Assembly: GCA_940671915.1 (NCBI GenBank)
Contig: CALNVZ010002100.1
Coordinates: forward strand, 21,899,388 to 21,963,387
Direction of reading: 5' to 3'
Source of the DNA: Paracentrotus lividus
Lineage: Eukaryota; Echinodermata; Echinoidea; Camarodonta; Echinidae
Length of the DNA: 64,000 nt
A program made the position numbers and the translations under genes. Shown here in pieces: positions 1-12,400 of this stretch. Below the pieces are notes generated by a model. That model made no database searches, had not been told where the DNA came from, and saw nothing but the letters and a program-made list of their open reading frames with translations. Position 1 is the stretch's first letter. Every line of letters begins with the position of its first letter.

Positions 1-1425
1 TCGATGAGTGAAGTAATACTGGGATTGTATAATGCATAATGATGGATTGTGGATTGAATGGTATCCACTGGAGTTGTGTCGGTAAGGGCATGCCTTGTGA
101 TGATGGTAAATATGGAATGTGGTGATGGTCAGAATATGTAATCTCTGATGCGCTTATAAATGCGAGCGGATGTCTCCATGGAATTGCATGGCCGGGATAA
201 TCACTAGAGGAATGTGGTGATAGGGAGTGGGTAATTATGGATGTATAATATGGATTCGTGATGAATGGGTAAATCGGATTGTGAATGGAATAGACAGTTT
301 GTGATGATGGTTCATCGGATTGGTGATGGTTGATGCATTGTATCGATAGGTAATATGGGATTTGTGATGGCTGAATGTAATCTTGTGATGACTTGGACTG
401 TGATTGATGGTCAATTATGATGTCATAGGTGGTCATATGAGTATATTAATGGGTGTGGAGAGTTGTTGACTCGATTGGTCAGACATATAAGATTTCTGAC
501 TGGAACATATGGATTGTGATGACTGGTAAATAGCGGGCATTGCTTGATGCGATGGTAGAGGCCGTACAGATGGATTTAGGAATGGTAGTAGTGGATTAAT
601 GATCGGTAATATGGATTGATGATGATGGTAATGATGGATTGTGATGATGGTAAGTATGGATTGGGTGATGGTAATATTGGATTGTGAATTGATGTAATTG
701 GATTTGTGCAATGGTTATGATGAATGGTAATTGGATATGATGGGTCAGATTACAGGGAATTAGTGATGGTAATGGATGGATGTGTGAGTGAATAATATGG
801 ATATCGTGATGGTAATACTGGATTATAGAGGCTACTACTGAGTTACGTGAATGCACAAATATATAACACCAGACAGAGACTCGTGGATCAGTCATAGAAC
901 ACCACCCGATTGTGATGGCCGCGCATCACCCACAACGAGCATTGATGATCTCAGATCTATGGGATTGTGATGTGATGGTACCATAGAGATTGATGGAGTG
1001 GCGTGATATGGTTGGGATGGTCATATGAGATTATGGATGGAGTACATTAGTGATGTGGATGGATGGGTAAATGGAGTAGTGACTGATTTGTAATATGGAT
1101 TGTGTGGAGATGAGATATGGGATCAATATCAGCGTACCATGGTAAGATATAATGAATTTTAGTTGAATGATGGTCAAGAAGATCTGCGATGCGGATACTG
1201 GGTGCATCTGATAGGGTAGATGATGGATCGTGAATGATGTAGTTATGGAATCTCGTGATGCCCATACGCATAGTAGATGGCATTTGTGATTGACTGGTAA
1301 TAATGGATTGATGCAATGGGTATATATGTACGAATGTATGTAATAATAGCATATGGGATTCTGATGGGATGGGGTAATATAGCACTGGTGTAAGCTTGAT
1401 TGCTAAATGGGTGCCCTGCGCACAC
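1..1425 (+). repeat. Degenerate minisatellite, GATGGTAATATGGATTGTG type
   Basis: Near-continuous loose repetition of an 18-24 base unit related to GTGATGGTAATATGGATT, with frequent indels and substitutions that break any reading frame. The array starts before the window and stops near 1,425. The long minus-strand open frames here are just repeat. The irregularity is far greater than in the sister array at 3.26-3.79 kb, which could mean old age or poor base quality. Confidence 0.8.
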
Positions 1426-3254
1426 ACTACGGAGGCGTGTGTGACGCCGGCTACGGATGCTTGCGAACCCCGTTCGTTGGAAATTCTCGGTGTGCTACGT
1501 TCGAAAACGTTGCTACTCGTTATTACGCCATAATTAATCGTTGCTGAACGCGATCAACGATGAACGCGTGGATGATAAATGTCAATAATCTTTACCACGT
1601 TTTTCAGACAAGCTAGTTATTGAGGGTTTTCTAGCGCGTACAACACGAGACGCTACGTTTCAATAAGGTTCATGTTATGCGGCTGAGTGCATTAGCAAGT
1701 GTGAACTGTTTCATCGCGCGTAGTTGGAATCGTTCGTCCTTGTCAGTTCTCTATTCGTTCCTCGTCGTTCTCTTTGGTCACCAAACGGTCTCTATATCTA
1801 TTCTGCGCGAGAGTTTTTTTGTTTTTTTAGTAATTAATTTTGGTTTTTGATTACTGATTCTTTATCATTTTTGAATCAATATATCTGTTTGAATGCATTC
1901 GATTTTTTCGCTCCTCGATTAGAAAAAAAAGAAAAAAACAATAAGATGATTATGAGTACATGGCCAGGGAATAATGGACCCCTAGCTCATTTGGCCTAAT
2001 GTTGCTAAAATTACGGAGATAAATGACAAACACAGTCACTCTTTGTGTTATCATGAGAGTCAATAAACTACGTGCTCAACGAACTTCTTATCTGTGAAGA
2101 AAAACAATTATCGACAACCCCCTGTCTGCAATATGCACATGTCGACGTCTTACAAAAGCTGCCCGATAATTATCCTCAAATAGATAAAATGCAAGGTCAT
2201 TGGGCCCAATGTATTAATGTACGTTAAATTAAACTTAACCTACAAATTACTCTACTACTTCTGGATCTTGCTTTAAAAGCATTGAAATCATTAAACTTTA
2301 AAGAATTAATTTGAAATTAGTACCCTTTCCAGTTAACCAACCTTTGGACTGTATATTATATACATATTTATAGTGAGTAATTTTTTATATTATACGTTTT
2401 TTGTCTATTATTATTGCTAAACTATTGATTTCATAATAGCGCCTCCAAAGATCAATACTAGGGGCCTACAATAAGTTGATTGTAAGTGTATAGTATACCT
2501 GTCTCGAAGTCGAAAATAAGTAGACTAGTAAAAAATCGGAGCAAGAAGCGTATTGAGTTGCCTCATCCCGCAATATAAAAGGTACGACAGAATCATTTCC
2601 GCATGGGCCAATATGATGTCCAACTATTACCTGGCAACTATTCGTTGACTGTGTCAGGCAAGCATTTAAGCAGACATTGCACCCCTTCACACTAAAACAA
2701 TTGACCTGGTAACACGCTAGTATGATCGAAAATGAAACTATACAGCTTACTAAATATACAAACACTCTTTCAAGCCCACTCACATTTGCTAGTGAGAATA
2801 ATCAAGATTCTACATCGGGGTACAAAATGCCTCGTAAAGTTGTTACATACCTTTTTGCGGCTTCAGCAATTTTCTCATGAAGCAATATATGTCGAGCACT
2901 AGATGCTCTCACGAACGCATAGTATTATTGCGTAATCAGTCGATGAGTAGATACGAACATTTATGTCGCATCACACCGAGGGTGCATTCGGTCACCGGAG
3001 GTCGACTCAGGTTTCGAGACATGATTTGCTTCAGGTGCCACGGTGTCCATATAGGCGTGCCCGTTACCTGCTGTCCACATGTTACCTTGCATATGACGCG
3101 CGAGGCGCGCTAATCAATCGTCCAGCTGCGAATTAATGTCGGGAAGAGGTTATGGTGCAATTAGGATCAATCCGACAATTGGGTAACTGTCAATATCAAC
3201 TGTGGTCGTCTTAGATCGTGGTTATTTTCAATTTGGGAATGCTAGCTTATTCAA
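1426..3254. other. Unassigned stretch between two inverted minisatellite arrays
   Basis: The left end (1,426-1,600) is CpG-richer than average; the rest is AT-rich. No domain recognised. Minus strand 2,490-2,790 could be an exon: acceptor-like ttctcactag, then about 95 open codons starting NVSGLERVF, with a hydrophobic run (VYLVSCIVSFSIILACY), several Cys (NCFSVKGCNVCLNAC) and donor CAG|GTATAC. I do not recognise it. A 78-codon plus-strand frame at 2,877 has no support beyond being open. Confidence 0.3.
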
Positions 3255-3790
3255 TATGATGTTATAACCATCATCACAATCCATATTACCATCATCATAA
3301 TCCATATTACCATCAGAATCCACATCACCATCACAATCCATATTACCATCAACACAATCCATACTACCATCATCAAAATCCATATTACCATCATCACAAT
3401 CCATATTATCATCATAATCCATATCACCATTACAATCCATATTATCATCACAATCCATATTACCATCATCACAATCCATATTATCATCATAATCCATACT
3501 ACCATCATAATCCATATTACCATCACAATCCATATTACCATCGTCATAATCCATATTACCATCATAATCCATACTACCATCATCACAATCCATATTACCA
3601 TCATAATCCATATTACCATCATCACAATCCATATTACCATCATCATAATCTATATTACCATCCGAATCCATATCACCATCACAATCCATATTACGATCAT
3701 CACAATGCATATTACCATCAACACAATCCATATTACTATCACAATCCGTATTACCACCATCACAATCCATATTACCATCATCACAATCAA
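3255..3790 (-). repeat. Minisatellite array, TCCATATTACCATCATCACAA unit, opposite orientation to 1-1,425
   Basis: About 27 head-to-tail units of 18 or 21 bases, differing by a single ATC triplet (TCCATATTACCATCACAA and its 21-base form). Because every unit is a multiple of three, all frames run through: on the minus strand 180 codons of the type MDCDDGNMDYDGN. Not called a gene: composition is pure repeat and no flanking coding signal is seen. It is the reverse complement of the motif at 1-1,425. Confidence 0.9.
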
Positions 3791-5953
3791 CAACTATATC
3801 ATATTTTGCGACATAAGAAAGGCATTAATCCATGTAATTATACAGAGAAATAGTCGTTCTGTTTCTGAAAAGACCATACATCTCTACCAATCACCACCAT
3901 TATCCTTCATTTTTTTGTAAATCAGAAATTCCAAGTAGAATAAAATACAATATTGACAAAAAAAGTTGTTTTAAAATATGAAAGATGGACACTGACATGT
4001 TCTCTTTTGCTACTTTTCTTCATAACCTTAATATTTTCATACAGAGCTTTTCAACATTCACAGTGCTTCGTTCTTTGATACCCTTTCTATCTACTGTACA
4101 AGTTCATATTATGTACAGCCAGTCATTTCATTTTCATTCACAATATACATGTATTACAATACATAGAACAGAAGATGATTTTACCAGTTTTGAGGATTAA
4201 ACTTAACTAATAACAATTATCAGAAACAGGAACATCTATGTCACAGAGGTTTTCTTAAAACATGTAACAGAGGTTTTCTTAAAACATGTAACAGATCTAC
4301 CAAAAAAAAAAATTCTAAAAAGAGCACTGAAAACTGTAATGGGGTTACAACATGGCAAAGACCACACAAATACAACTTATTGTTAAACTGTTTGCATAAG
4401 ATTATGAAAAAAGAAAGTTACATGTGCTTGAATTTAATCAAGGAATATTTTGGGATTGGTTGGTTGGTTGGTTAATTGGTAGTGGAGCCTTGGATGGCTT
4501 TCTTCAATATGAATTGGAGTCAAAGATTGGTCACAAAGAAAATTTGAACCGTATGGGGGCTATTTGATTTATCTGTAGGGGGTCCATACTGGAGAAATAG
4601 TATCAAAATCTCATAAATAAGACATAATTCAAGTCCTGCTAAATGGTTGTAGATAGTAGACATTACATCACCAGTAACATTCAAAGATAAGCATCCTACA
4701 AGCACACTGATGAAAAAGAATACATTTGCGGTGCAGCATTTTACATAAATTTACTTCACCTGATTATGAAAATTTGGGGCCTGTATTAAGGTGCCATCAA
4801 TGACCATAAAAACAGGAAAATGTGTCAAGTAAAAACCCTTTTTTTTTTTAGTTCAAAAGTTACTCTTTCAAGCATTAAAACATTTTGAATAAAAAATATT
4901 TAAAAACATAAAAAATATAGATATCCGGGGCGCTTCTATTTCTATTTCTTATCATGCCGGGCATATTTTGCAAGATCCAGGCAAGGCATTGCCACAAAAC
5001 AACATGGTCATAAAGGGGGCAAGGCCTTGCTAATCAGTATTCTAATCACCACAATAAATGAAACCATATAAAATCCAAACAATGTGCATTAGATAAGTCC
5101 TCTCCAGCGTCCATATAAAAATACAGACAGCTCTATATAAATGTCATTATGCATAAACTACCATTCATCATCCCTGCAACAAAAGCTAATACACAATACA
5201 GATGTTAATAAGAATACAATATTCATGTATATATATACTTCCCATTTAAAAACTGGCATACATACATGTAGTCCAACACGGTCCATCATTCACCTCTCTG
5301 CCTCCTACAAAATACATTTCAATATCTAATCTACATGCACACTCTAACTACTGTAATTAAATAGTTCTAGCAAAAATCTTCTCTTCATATGTTTGTTTAA
5401 ATATAATATGCATGTACAGAGGTAAACATATACAAATATAGATAATGGACATAGACAAGATAGAAAAAATAAGATGGGTCGACTGGGAGGGGGGGGAGAC
5501 TACAGGGAGTACATGTATGTGCCAGGATGAAATACAGTATCAAATTTATAACGTTTCTTTCCATGATCTGTTAAAATGTGTGTCGCTTTGAACCACTCTC
5601 TCTCCATTTGTGCGTTTCAGATGTAAATTAAAATGCAAAAAACTTGGCCTAAAAAAAAAGTAACAACAGTTATTACATGACATAAAAAACAAACCCAGGA
5701 TTAAGTGGAAAAGGAGTTATCAAAAAAGCTTCATCTTGTTCAATGTTGTATTCCCATTTCAAACGTCTGCACATCATGTCAACTGCTACACAGCAAAACC
5801 ATTTGTAAAGAGCATTCAAAAACTCATACAAACTTATCATGTTTTCTTAAAGAGATAGATATTTGCTGAGTCATGACAACAAAGTGTTGATCAAAGAATA
5901 AATACATAAACGTAACTTGGCTTTACAGCTGGACATTTCCATTTGCGGTTGTG
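3791..5953. other. Intergenic or distal 3' UTR, AT-rich
   Basis: No gene recognised. A 28-base unit ending in cttaaaacatgtaacag is tandemly duplicated at about 4,240-4,292. A g-run occurs at 5,487-5,498. Short open frames are isolated and without family resemblance. Confidence 0.4.
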
Positions 5954-5955
5954 TA

Positions 5956-6999
5956 CAGGGTGACCCAGAAAAAAGGAAACCCAACTTTGATCATCAATAA
6001 TTTCAAAAATATTACCATGGTGATTATAAAATTTATATCACTGGAAAGTGCAACTCATTACCATTTTAATGATACCTTGCTCAGCTCACCAATGTCACGC
6101 ATCACTGAACCCAATTGTTTTGAAATGTCTTGCAAAATTGTGAGTGGTTCACTTTCACACTCATTGAGATGGGTTGTTGCAATGTGCCTAAAAAGGAACC
6201 CAACTTTCATCATCAATCATTTAAAAAATATAACAGTGGTAATTATGACGTTATATCACTGGAAAGTGCCACTCATTATCATTTTATTGATATCTCTTTC
6301 AGCTCGCCAATGTCACGCATCACTGAACCCCATTGTTCTGAAAATATCCTGAAAAATTGTGATTGATGCACTGTCATGCTTCTTACATTCTCCACGGAGA
6401 ACTAAAGATTCTCTGGGTTGTTGTGACAGTAACATGATGAAATTACCTGGATGGTAAGATTAACGGACTAAAATAAGTAGACATTTCCAAACCATTTATC
6501 AAACCCATTTATAAAGTCACCGGAATGCTCTACTTAGATTGTTTAGGAACCTTAAAAGCAACTCATCTCAAGGAGCATGAAAGAGAACATATCCCAATTT
6601 TGCGAACAATTTTCAAAACAATGGGGTTCAGTGATGCATGATATGGTGAGCTGGAGAGAGGTATCATTAGAATGGTAATGAGTTGTACTTTCCAGTGATA
6701 TAAACTTCTTAATCACCACTGAATATAGTTTGAAATTATTGATGATCAAGTTGGGTTCCTTTCCAGGCACATTCACACAAACCATCTCGAGGTGCATGAA
6801 AGTGAACCACGCACAATTTTACAAGACTTTTTCAGAACAATGGGGTTCAGCGAAGCATGATATTGGTGAGGTGAGAGAGATATCATTAGAATGGTAATGA
6901 GTGCACTTTAAAGTGATATAAATTTCATAATCCCCATTTAAATATTTTTGAAATTATTGTTTGATCAAAGTTGGGTTTCCTTTTTTCTGGGTCACCCGT
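5956..6999. mobile_element. Foldback DNA element with duplicated subterminal repeats
   Basis: Left end CAGGGTGACCCAGAAAAAAG and right end the reverse complement of ACGGGTGACCCAGAAAAAAG, each flanked by TA (5,954-5,955 and 7,000-7,001), the usual target duplication of Tc1/mariner-like insertions. Each arm has two diverged copies of a roughly 200-bp unit (about 5,956-6,180 and 6,181-6,365; mirrored at 6,555-6,770 and 6,771-6,999). There is no transposase; open frames are repeat translations. Non-autonomous; superfamily inferred only from the TA. Confidence 0.85.
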
Positions 7000-7079
7000 T
7001 ATACAAAGTTTCCCTATTTTAAATTTATCTTAGGAACATGAAGTTTATTAAAACTCATGCATCATCATAAGAAAATTGA

Positions 7080-9293
7080 CCTTTATTTGAACAGAATGTC
7101 CTAAAAATGTGCCTGACAGCATTGTGCTAGCTATGTGTATTAGTCTATTGAACAAACAAATGCTGTAAAACTTTAAACATTAAGACAAATATTGCTCAAC
7201 ACCAACATAAAAATGTATTATTCTTACACACCATGAAATACAGCTAATACACAGCTGACTTTGAACATCTTTTCTCTTTTAATCTTGGTAACCACTTTGT
7301 GGAATTCAAACAGTTTAGTGGATTTTTGTATTGTTTGAAAACTAACATATTTAAATGACCCGATGAGCCCATAAATGCAGTTTCCCCCAAATTTGGGAAT
7401 AGCTGTACTTAATAGCATCATGCATGAACATCCTTTGTATGATATGAATATAAATTGAACTTTGGTTTTCCTCATTAGAAAATACAATTGTGACATTCAG
7501 ATTTAAATAAATTGTCAAAAATAATACTACCTCTCATAACGGTCATTGATATAAAATCCTAAAATTCAATGCAGCAGCAAAAATAAAAAAAATAGAATAA
7601 AGAATTTAAAAAAAGGATTAACCTGCAGCAGATATTTCGAAAAATCAAGAACACTTTAAAAGCATAAAAATTAAAATCAATATTAATGTTCAAGCTTCAA
7701 AAATTGATCGATTTGGATAATTTGTGTGGAGTAAAAGCATTTTGATTTTCCATGCAGACCATATTAACTTTGCATGGTCTCATTTTCTTAAGATAATAAA
7801 TCATATAGAGTGTAAATTCATTTCTTTGGATCTACAATATATCAGACTATTTGCGATCCATAGGAATACAACCCATTAAAAAAAAAAAAGGATTTAGATC
7901 TTTTGAGCTCTTTTCTTTTTTGAAAACTGAATTCATAAGGAACAAAACAATTTCTCAACATTTCTTTCCCATTTTGAACATGAGATACAACCCTTGTTTT
8001 CTATTTTATCTTGGAAAAAATTAATGACAAGATCATTTCAGTACTTAGGATCTAAAAGGATCAGAATCAACATCTAGAAATAAATTCATGAAGTGAATTC
8101 ATCCCAACATCTGTAAAGCCAGAAACTGTAGTGAACTAACACTATGAATTGTTTTCAACAACCATTTTCATTACAAAAAACTTGTGAAAGCTTCATGCAC
8201 CTTTAAGTTTATGATTTCGTGGTGTACAATCTTCATGATAAAATCTGAAAGTCATTCTATGCAGCAAATACAAAAAAATCCTGTAGAAAAAAAAATAATA
8301 ATAAAAGGTTATTTGCATTTATGGATTAAAAGGATAAAGACTTTGCGGAAACACCACACTCTAAAAGATACATTTATGGCACAACACATCAGAACTTTGT
8401 ATAGCATTTGCAGGAGACAGAAAAAGATATGTCACAAATTCTGATCCTGTTACTTTGCACATAAATACTCTATTCATATTGATACATTTTTAAAAATAGA
8501 TTCTTAAAAAAATTGACAGCACATGGCTGATACGGAGGGTGATGGTGACACAGTAACACAGAACCTGTTTACATTGCGTTTTCAAAGTTCACAACCATTG
8601 TCAAAAATCAACACATTCTAATGATTACATGTTCTAAATGACAGCCCTTTTACATTTCACTCTCAAAGCAATAAAATGTCTCACTAAATCTCCTTTAGAT
8701 CATGCGGAGTGTAGCACACAAACCGAGATAACGAACAATGTAATCTGTTTCCCAACATATCCTACACGTAGTAGAATCATGTTTTAATGCAAGTAGATGC
8801 AAAATGGGTGATTTTTGTTCAACTTCTGAGCTTTGAAGACATTGATTACATGGTGTAATGGTTTTGCACACACCAATGAGGACAACATAGCAAGAACCCC
8901 TTTCACACCATGCAATTAATGCCACTGCTACGTACCTGATCATAATCTCTTCTGATAGTAATAAGTATGAAATGTCTTCATAGCACCATGCCGACAATGA
9001 TCCTATAGTGATGGTGGGTTAGCACATCAATCACTAGATGTGCACTACACCATACGTTACTTTAAAAAAATGTGACTCCACTTCTATCTTCAGATGACCA
9101 TCTTGTGTAAGATTTATGATGTATTACTTCATCCTAGCAATGTAAACAGGGTCTGGAAACTGAACAACCAACATTGTTCATATTCTTTCTCAATAAAAAC
9201 AGTTCAATTATAAAGGGATTACTGTACAAAATGGGGCTAAGATTGCAAGGGACTATGGGGAGGAATAAAAGGGAAGAGGGAGGGGGGCTAGGG
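7080..9293 (-). other. UBE2H: Probable UBE2H 3' UTR
   Basis: AT-rich sequence without coding potential downstream of the UBE2H stop. Reading leftward, the first clear AATAAA on the minus strand is near 7,082 (plus-strand tttatt), giving a 3' UTR of about 2.2 kb. Vertebrate UBE2H also has a long 3' UTR. The end point is a guess; later poly(A) signals would extend it through the foldback element at 6-7 kb. The short open frames in this stretch look like chance. Confidence 0.4.
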
Positions 9294-9412
9294 CTATAGC
9301 TCCATTCCTTCTGTTTCATCTTCTGAATAATCACTCATGGAACTTTCACTCGATGATGAAGGGTTCTCCTGCGCTTCCAGTATTTCCTCTGTTGCAAATT
9401 TTTGTACATATT
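9294..9412 (-). CDS. UBE2H: UBE2H coding exon 7 (C-terminal tail and stop)
   Basis: Encodes (E)[17 protein letters not shown], then a Ser-rich acidic tail containing [10 protein letters not shown] and ending EGMEL with stop TAG. The tail resembles the human [19 protein letters not shown] end and is a likely CK2-type phosphorylation region (inference from acidic-serine context). Acceptor tctgtccag. The 3' UTR runs leftward from here. Confidence 0.96.
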
Positions 9413-12400
9413 CTGGACAGATGGGAGATGCAAAGAGAAGACAGAAAAATACATTTTTTAGTCAGTTTCCATAGAGTTTACGATCACAATAATAATAATA
9501 ATACATCAGATTTTTATAGAGCCATTTTCCATTTAATAAATAAAATGCTCAGAGCGCTTTTACAAAGTATTACAAAGAAAATATACCAGCATGAATGTCA
9601 AGGATGAATGTCTGTCTTCAAGAATACACAATTGACAAATAAGACTTAAGATTTGTCTTGTACGTTTCCAATGAAGATGGGTCTTCAGCTCTGTGGGAGT
9701 TTATTCCCACGGCATGAGCAAAAGCTCGCTCCCCCCATGATTTTTTTGACAAGGGAATTTGCAGAACACCAGAGGAAGACGATCGTAAGGTTCGTGTGGG
9801 TTGGTATTTAGTTAATAAAGATCTATTGTACTCGGGAGCTGTTTCATTGATGATATGGTAAACCAAAAGCAGCATTTTGAAATTGATACATTCTTTTACG
9901 GGCAACCAGTGGAGATTTTGGAATATCGGTGTGATATAACTTTGTCTGCTTGTCAAAGAGACTATATGCGCTGCTGCATTTTGGAGCTTTTGCACTCTCG
10001 CAATATGTACGTTTGGTAAGTTATACAGTAATCCGTTTCCAAAATTGAGGCGAGAAGAAATGCATGAATGAACAAGCAAACAATGATTGCTACAAAGAAA
10101 TTATATGAATTTGTTAAAATGAAGAAGAAAAAAAAAGATGTTTGTAAAAAGAAACATTTTTTTTATGTACTAAATTTGTACTATCCATATTAAACCCCTT
10201 GCTATTTGTCAACAGAGTTAGATGGGACTGGTCAAGGGTACGCAAGAGAGGGGGATTCCATTACATTTACTCCAGCAACACAAAATGGCGACCGTTCATT
10301 CTCTGCTCTTGCACAAATCTCTGGATCAAATTCAATATCAAAAGTCAAGGAGCAGCTCACATAGACCTATTTAAGACATTTCTGAAAACTTATCTTCATC
10401 AATTTATAAATGTTCCTTTTCTTACATGTATTTGATCTATTTCTTTCTTCTTCCCAATTGATAATGTGCTCAGAAACATTGTATGAAACGCTCTATAAAT
10501 TTGAATTAATATCCTTACTTCAATCCACAAGATTTCCACTTGACTATTTATAATAATATGCCATTTCCATGGCAACACACCATCTACAGTATACACTGCC
10601 GAGCACTGGTATTGCAACATTGCTAAATGTGTGTATTTTTCATAGTTTCAAGTATTTTATATGTTGTCATATTTTATTCATGGCCAGAGATTTGTCCAAT
10701 ATTTTTGTATATTCGGAAAGAGAAGACTTGTCTTTTTCATTTCTGAGATCAGTAAACACCCAGACAGGGGCACTTTTTAAACAAATGGGCGACAAATGAA
10801 CAAAGGCCCCTAAAAATGAAATTTTATGAGGTGGGGATTATCAGTGAATAAAATTATTAAGGAGTCATCTCCGCAAACTAAATACATGTTTCCATTATCC
10901 TTGTGGCAAATCAAAAATAGTCATAAGGAACCATTACAAAGTCTAATGAAAAAAACATCACGCTCAGAAGAAAAAATTCTTTTACGTCGTTGCTAAGGAG
11001 GATGCGTGCAAAAATCAGGTCATGAATATCCATCAAAATGTAATATAAGTGTGAAAATTTTGATTTCTATTGTAAACTACATTATATTTACTACAATAAA
11101 CAAAAACTTTTTAATTTGCCACAAGGATAATGGAAAACAGTTTGTGGAGAAATATGACTCCTCCTTAATAATTTTATTCACTGATAATCCCCACCTATTA
11201 TAATTTCATTTTTAGGGGCCTTTGCTCATTTGTCGCCCCTTTGTTTAAAAATTGCCCCTGTCTGGGTATTTACTGATCTCAGAAATGAAAAGGGACAAGT
11301 CTCCTCTTTCAGAATATACAAAAATATTCTAAAAATCTATGGCCATGAATAAAATATGACAACATTTTAAAAGACTTGTAAATATGAAGAAAAAAATACA
11401 CGCATTTAGCGATGTCGCAATACCAGAGCTAAGGAAGTGTGTAAAGTAAATGTCCACCCTGAGACCAATGAATGTGCAGAGTTCCATATAAATTGCACTC
11501 AAAATGAGGAAGTAGTTGAATACACCAGAGTTTCCCTAATTTGTGGCAACAATACCACTACCATTTCAACAGCAAAATGTATGTCTTGCACATCTTCATC
11601 TTCATACCAATGTATGAAGATGAGCATTATTAGTTGAAATTTTAGGAAACCCAATTAACTGCCTGACTATGCTGATAGTGTTACTTTACACACTTTTCAA
11701 ATTCTTTTTCTTTCTTTTTTTTTTGGGGGGGGGGAGGAGGGGATAATTTGTATTTTTCTTAAAAAGTTTATCATGCCAAGTGACTGTTCCTCCAATTCAC
11801 TTGATCACTTAAACTTCCTACCTTTGGTTATTATCTTCTTCCCCCCCTACAATGCCATATGCCATATTGTGCTTCATGCATATAGACTTCTGTTATAAAA
11901 TACAGTTTGTTTAAAAGCATGAAGCTTGTACATTCTCAGCACTTCTTAAGACTCTCAATATAATTTGGATGAGTAACTTTCAGTGAGTGTGGCATGCATC
12001 TTAATTCCTTGGTATTCTAATTTTGAGAATTAGAAGTGAGTATCATATCAATGATGGCTAGGAATATTTATATACCTCACTTTGAGAATGTTGAATAATC
12101 CTGTCCTCTGATTGGTCAAAAGCTTGGTCATGTCTTCAACCATGCCCCCAAAACAAATCATCGGTCAATAGTACTTGGATTTATGCCCGTTGCCCCCTGG
12201 ATGCCCCCTTAGCAACGGGGATAGTGCGATATCCCCATTTGTTTACGTGCATAAGGCTACTTTGTGCAATGCGATGATTTCAGATACCACAATTTGCAGC
12301 GCGGTTTGGTCGATAATTTAGTTAGTTAGATCTAAATTAGACAACGTACATGTTATTTTTAGATTCCCTTGTTTTTCGGCATATAAACGATATATTGACT

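Noticed and set aside
433..1427. Several His/Ile/Ser-rich minus-strand frames of 60-126 codons
   Set aside because: Translations of the degenerate minisatellite; no family resemblance.
3228..3770. 180-codon Asp/Met-rich open frame on the minus strand
   Set aside because: It is a direct translation of a minisatellite with unit length divisible by three; no splice or domain support.
5951..6797. Frames of the RVTQKKGNPTLIINN type
   Set aside because: They lie wholly in foldback-element arms and are repeated within it; ends and TA flanks explain them.
8365..8390. ATGGCAC seed resembling miR-183 family, searched because vertebrate UBE2H lies near the miR-183 cluster
   Set aside because: Only the seed matches; no hairpin or mature-length similarity.
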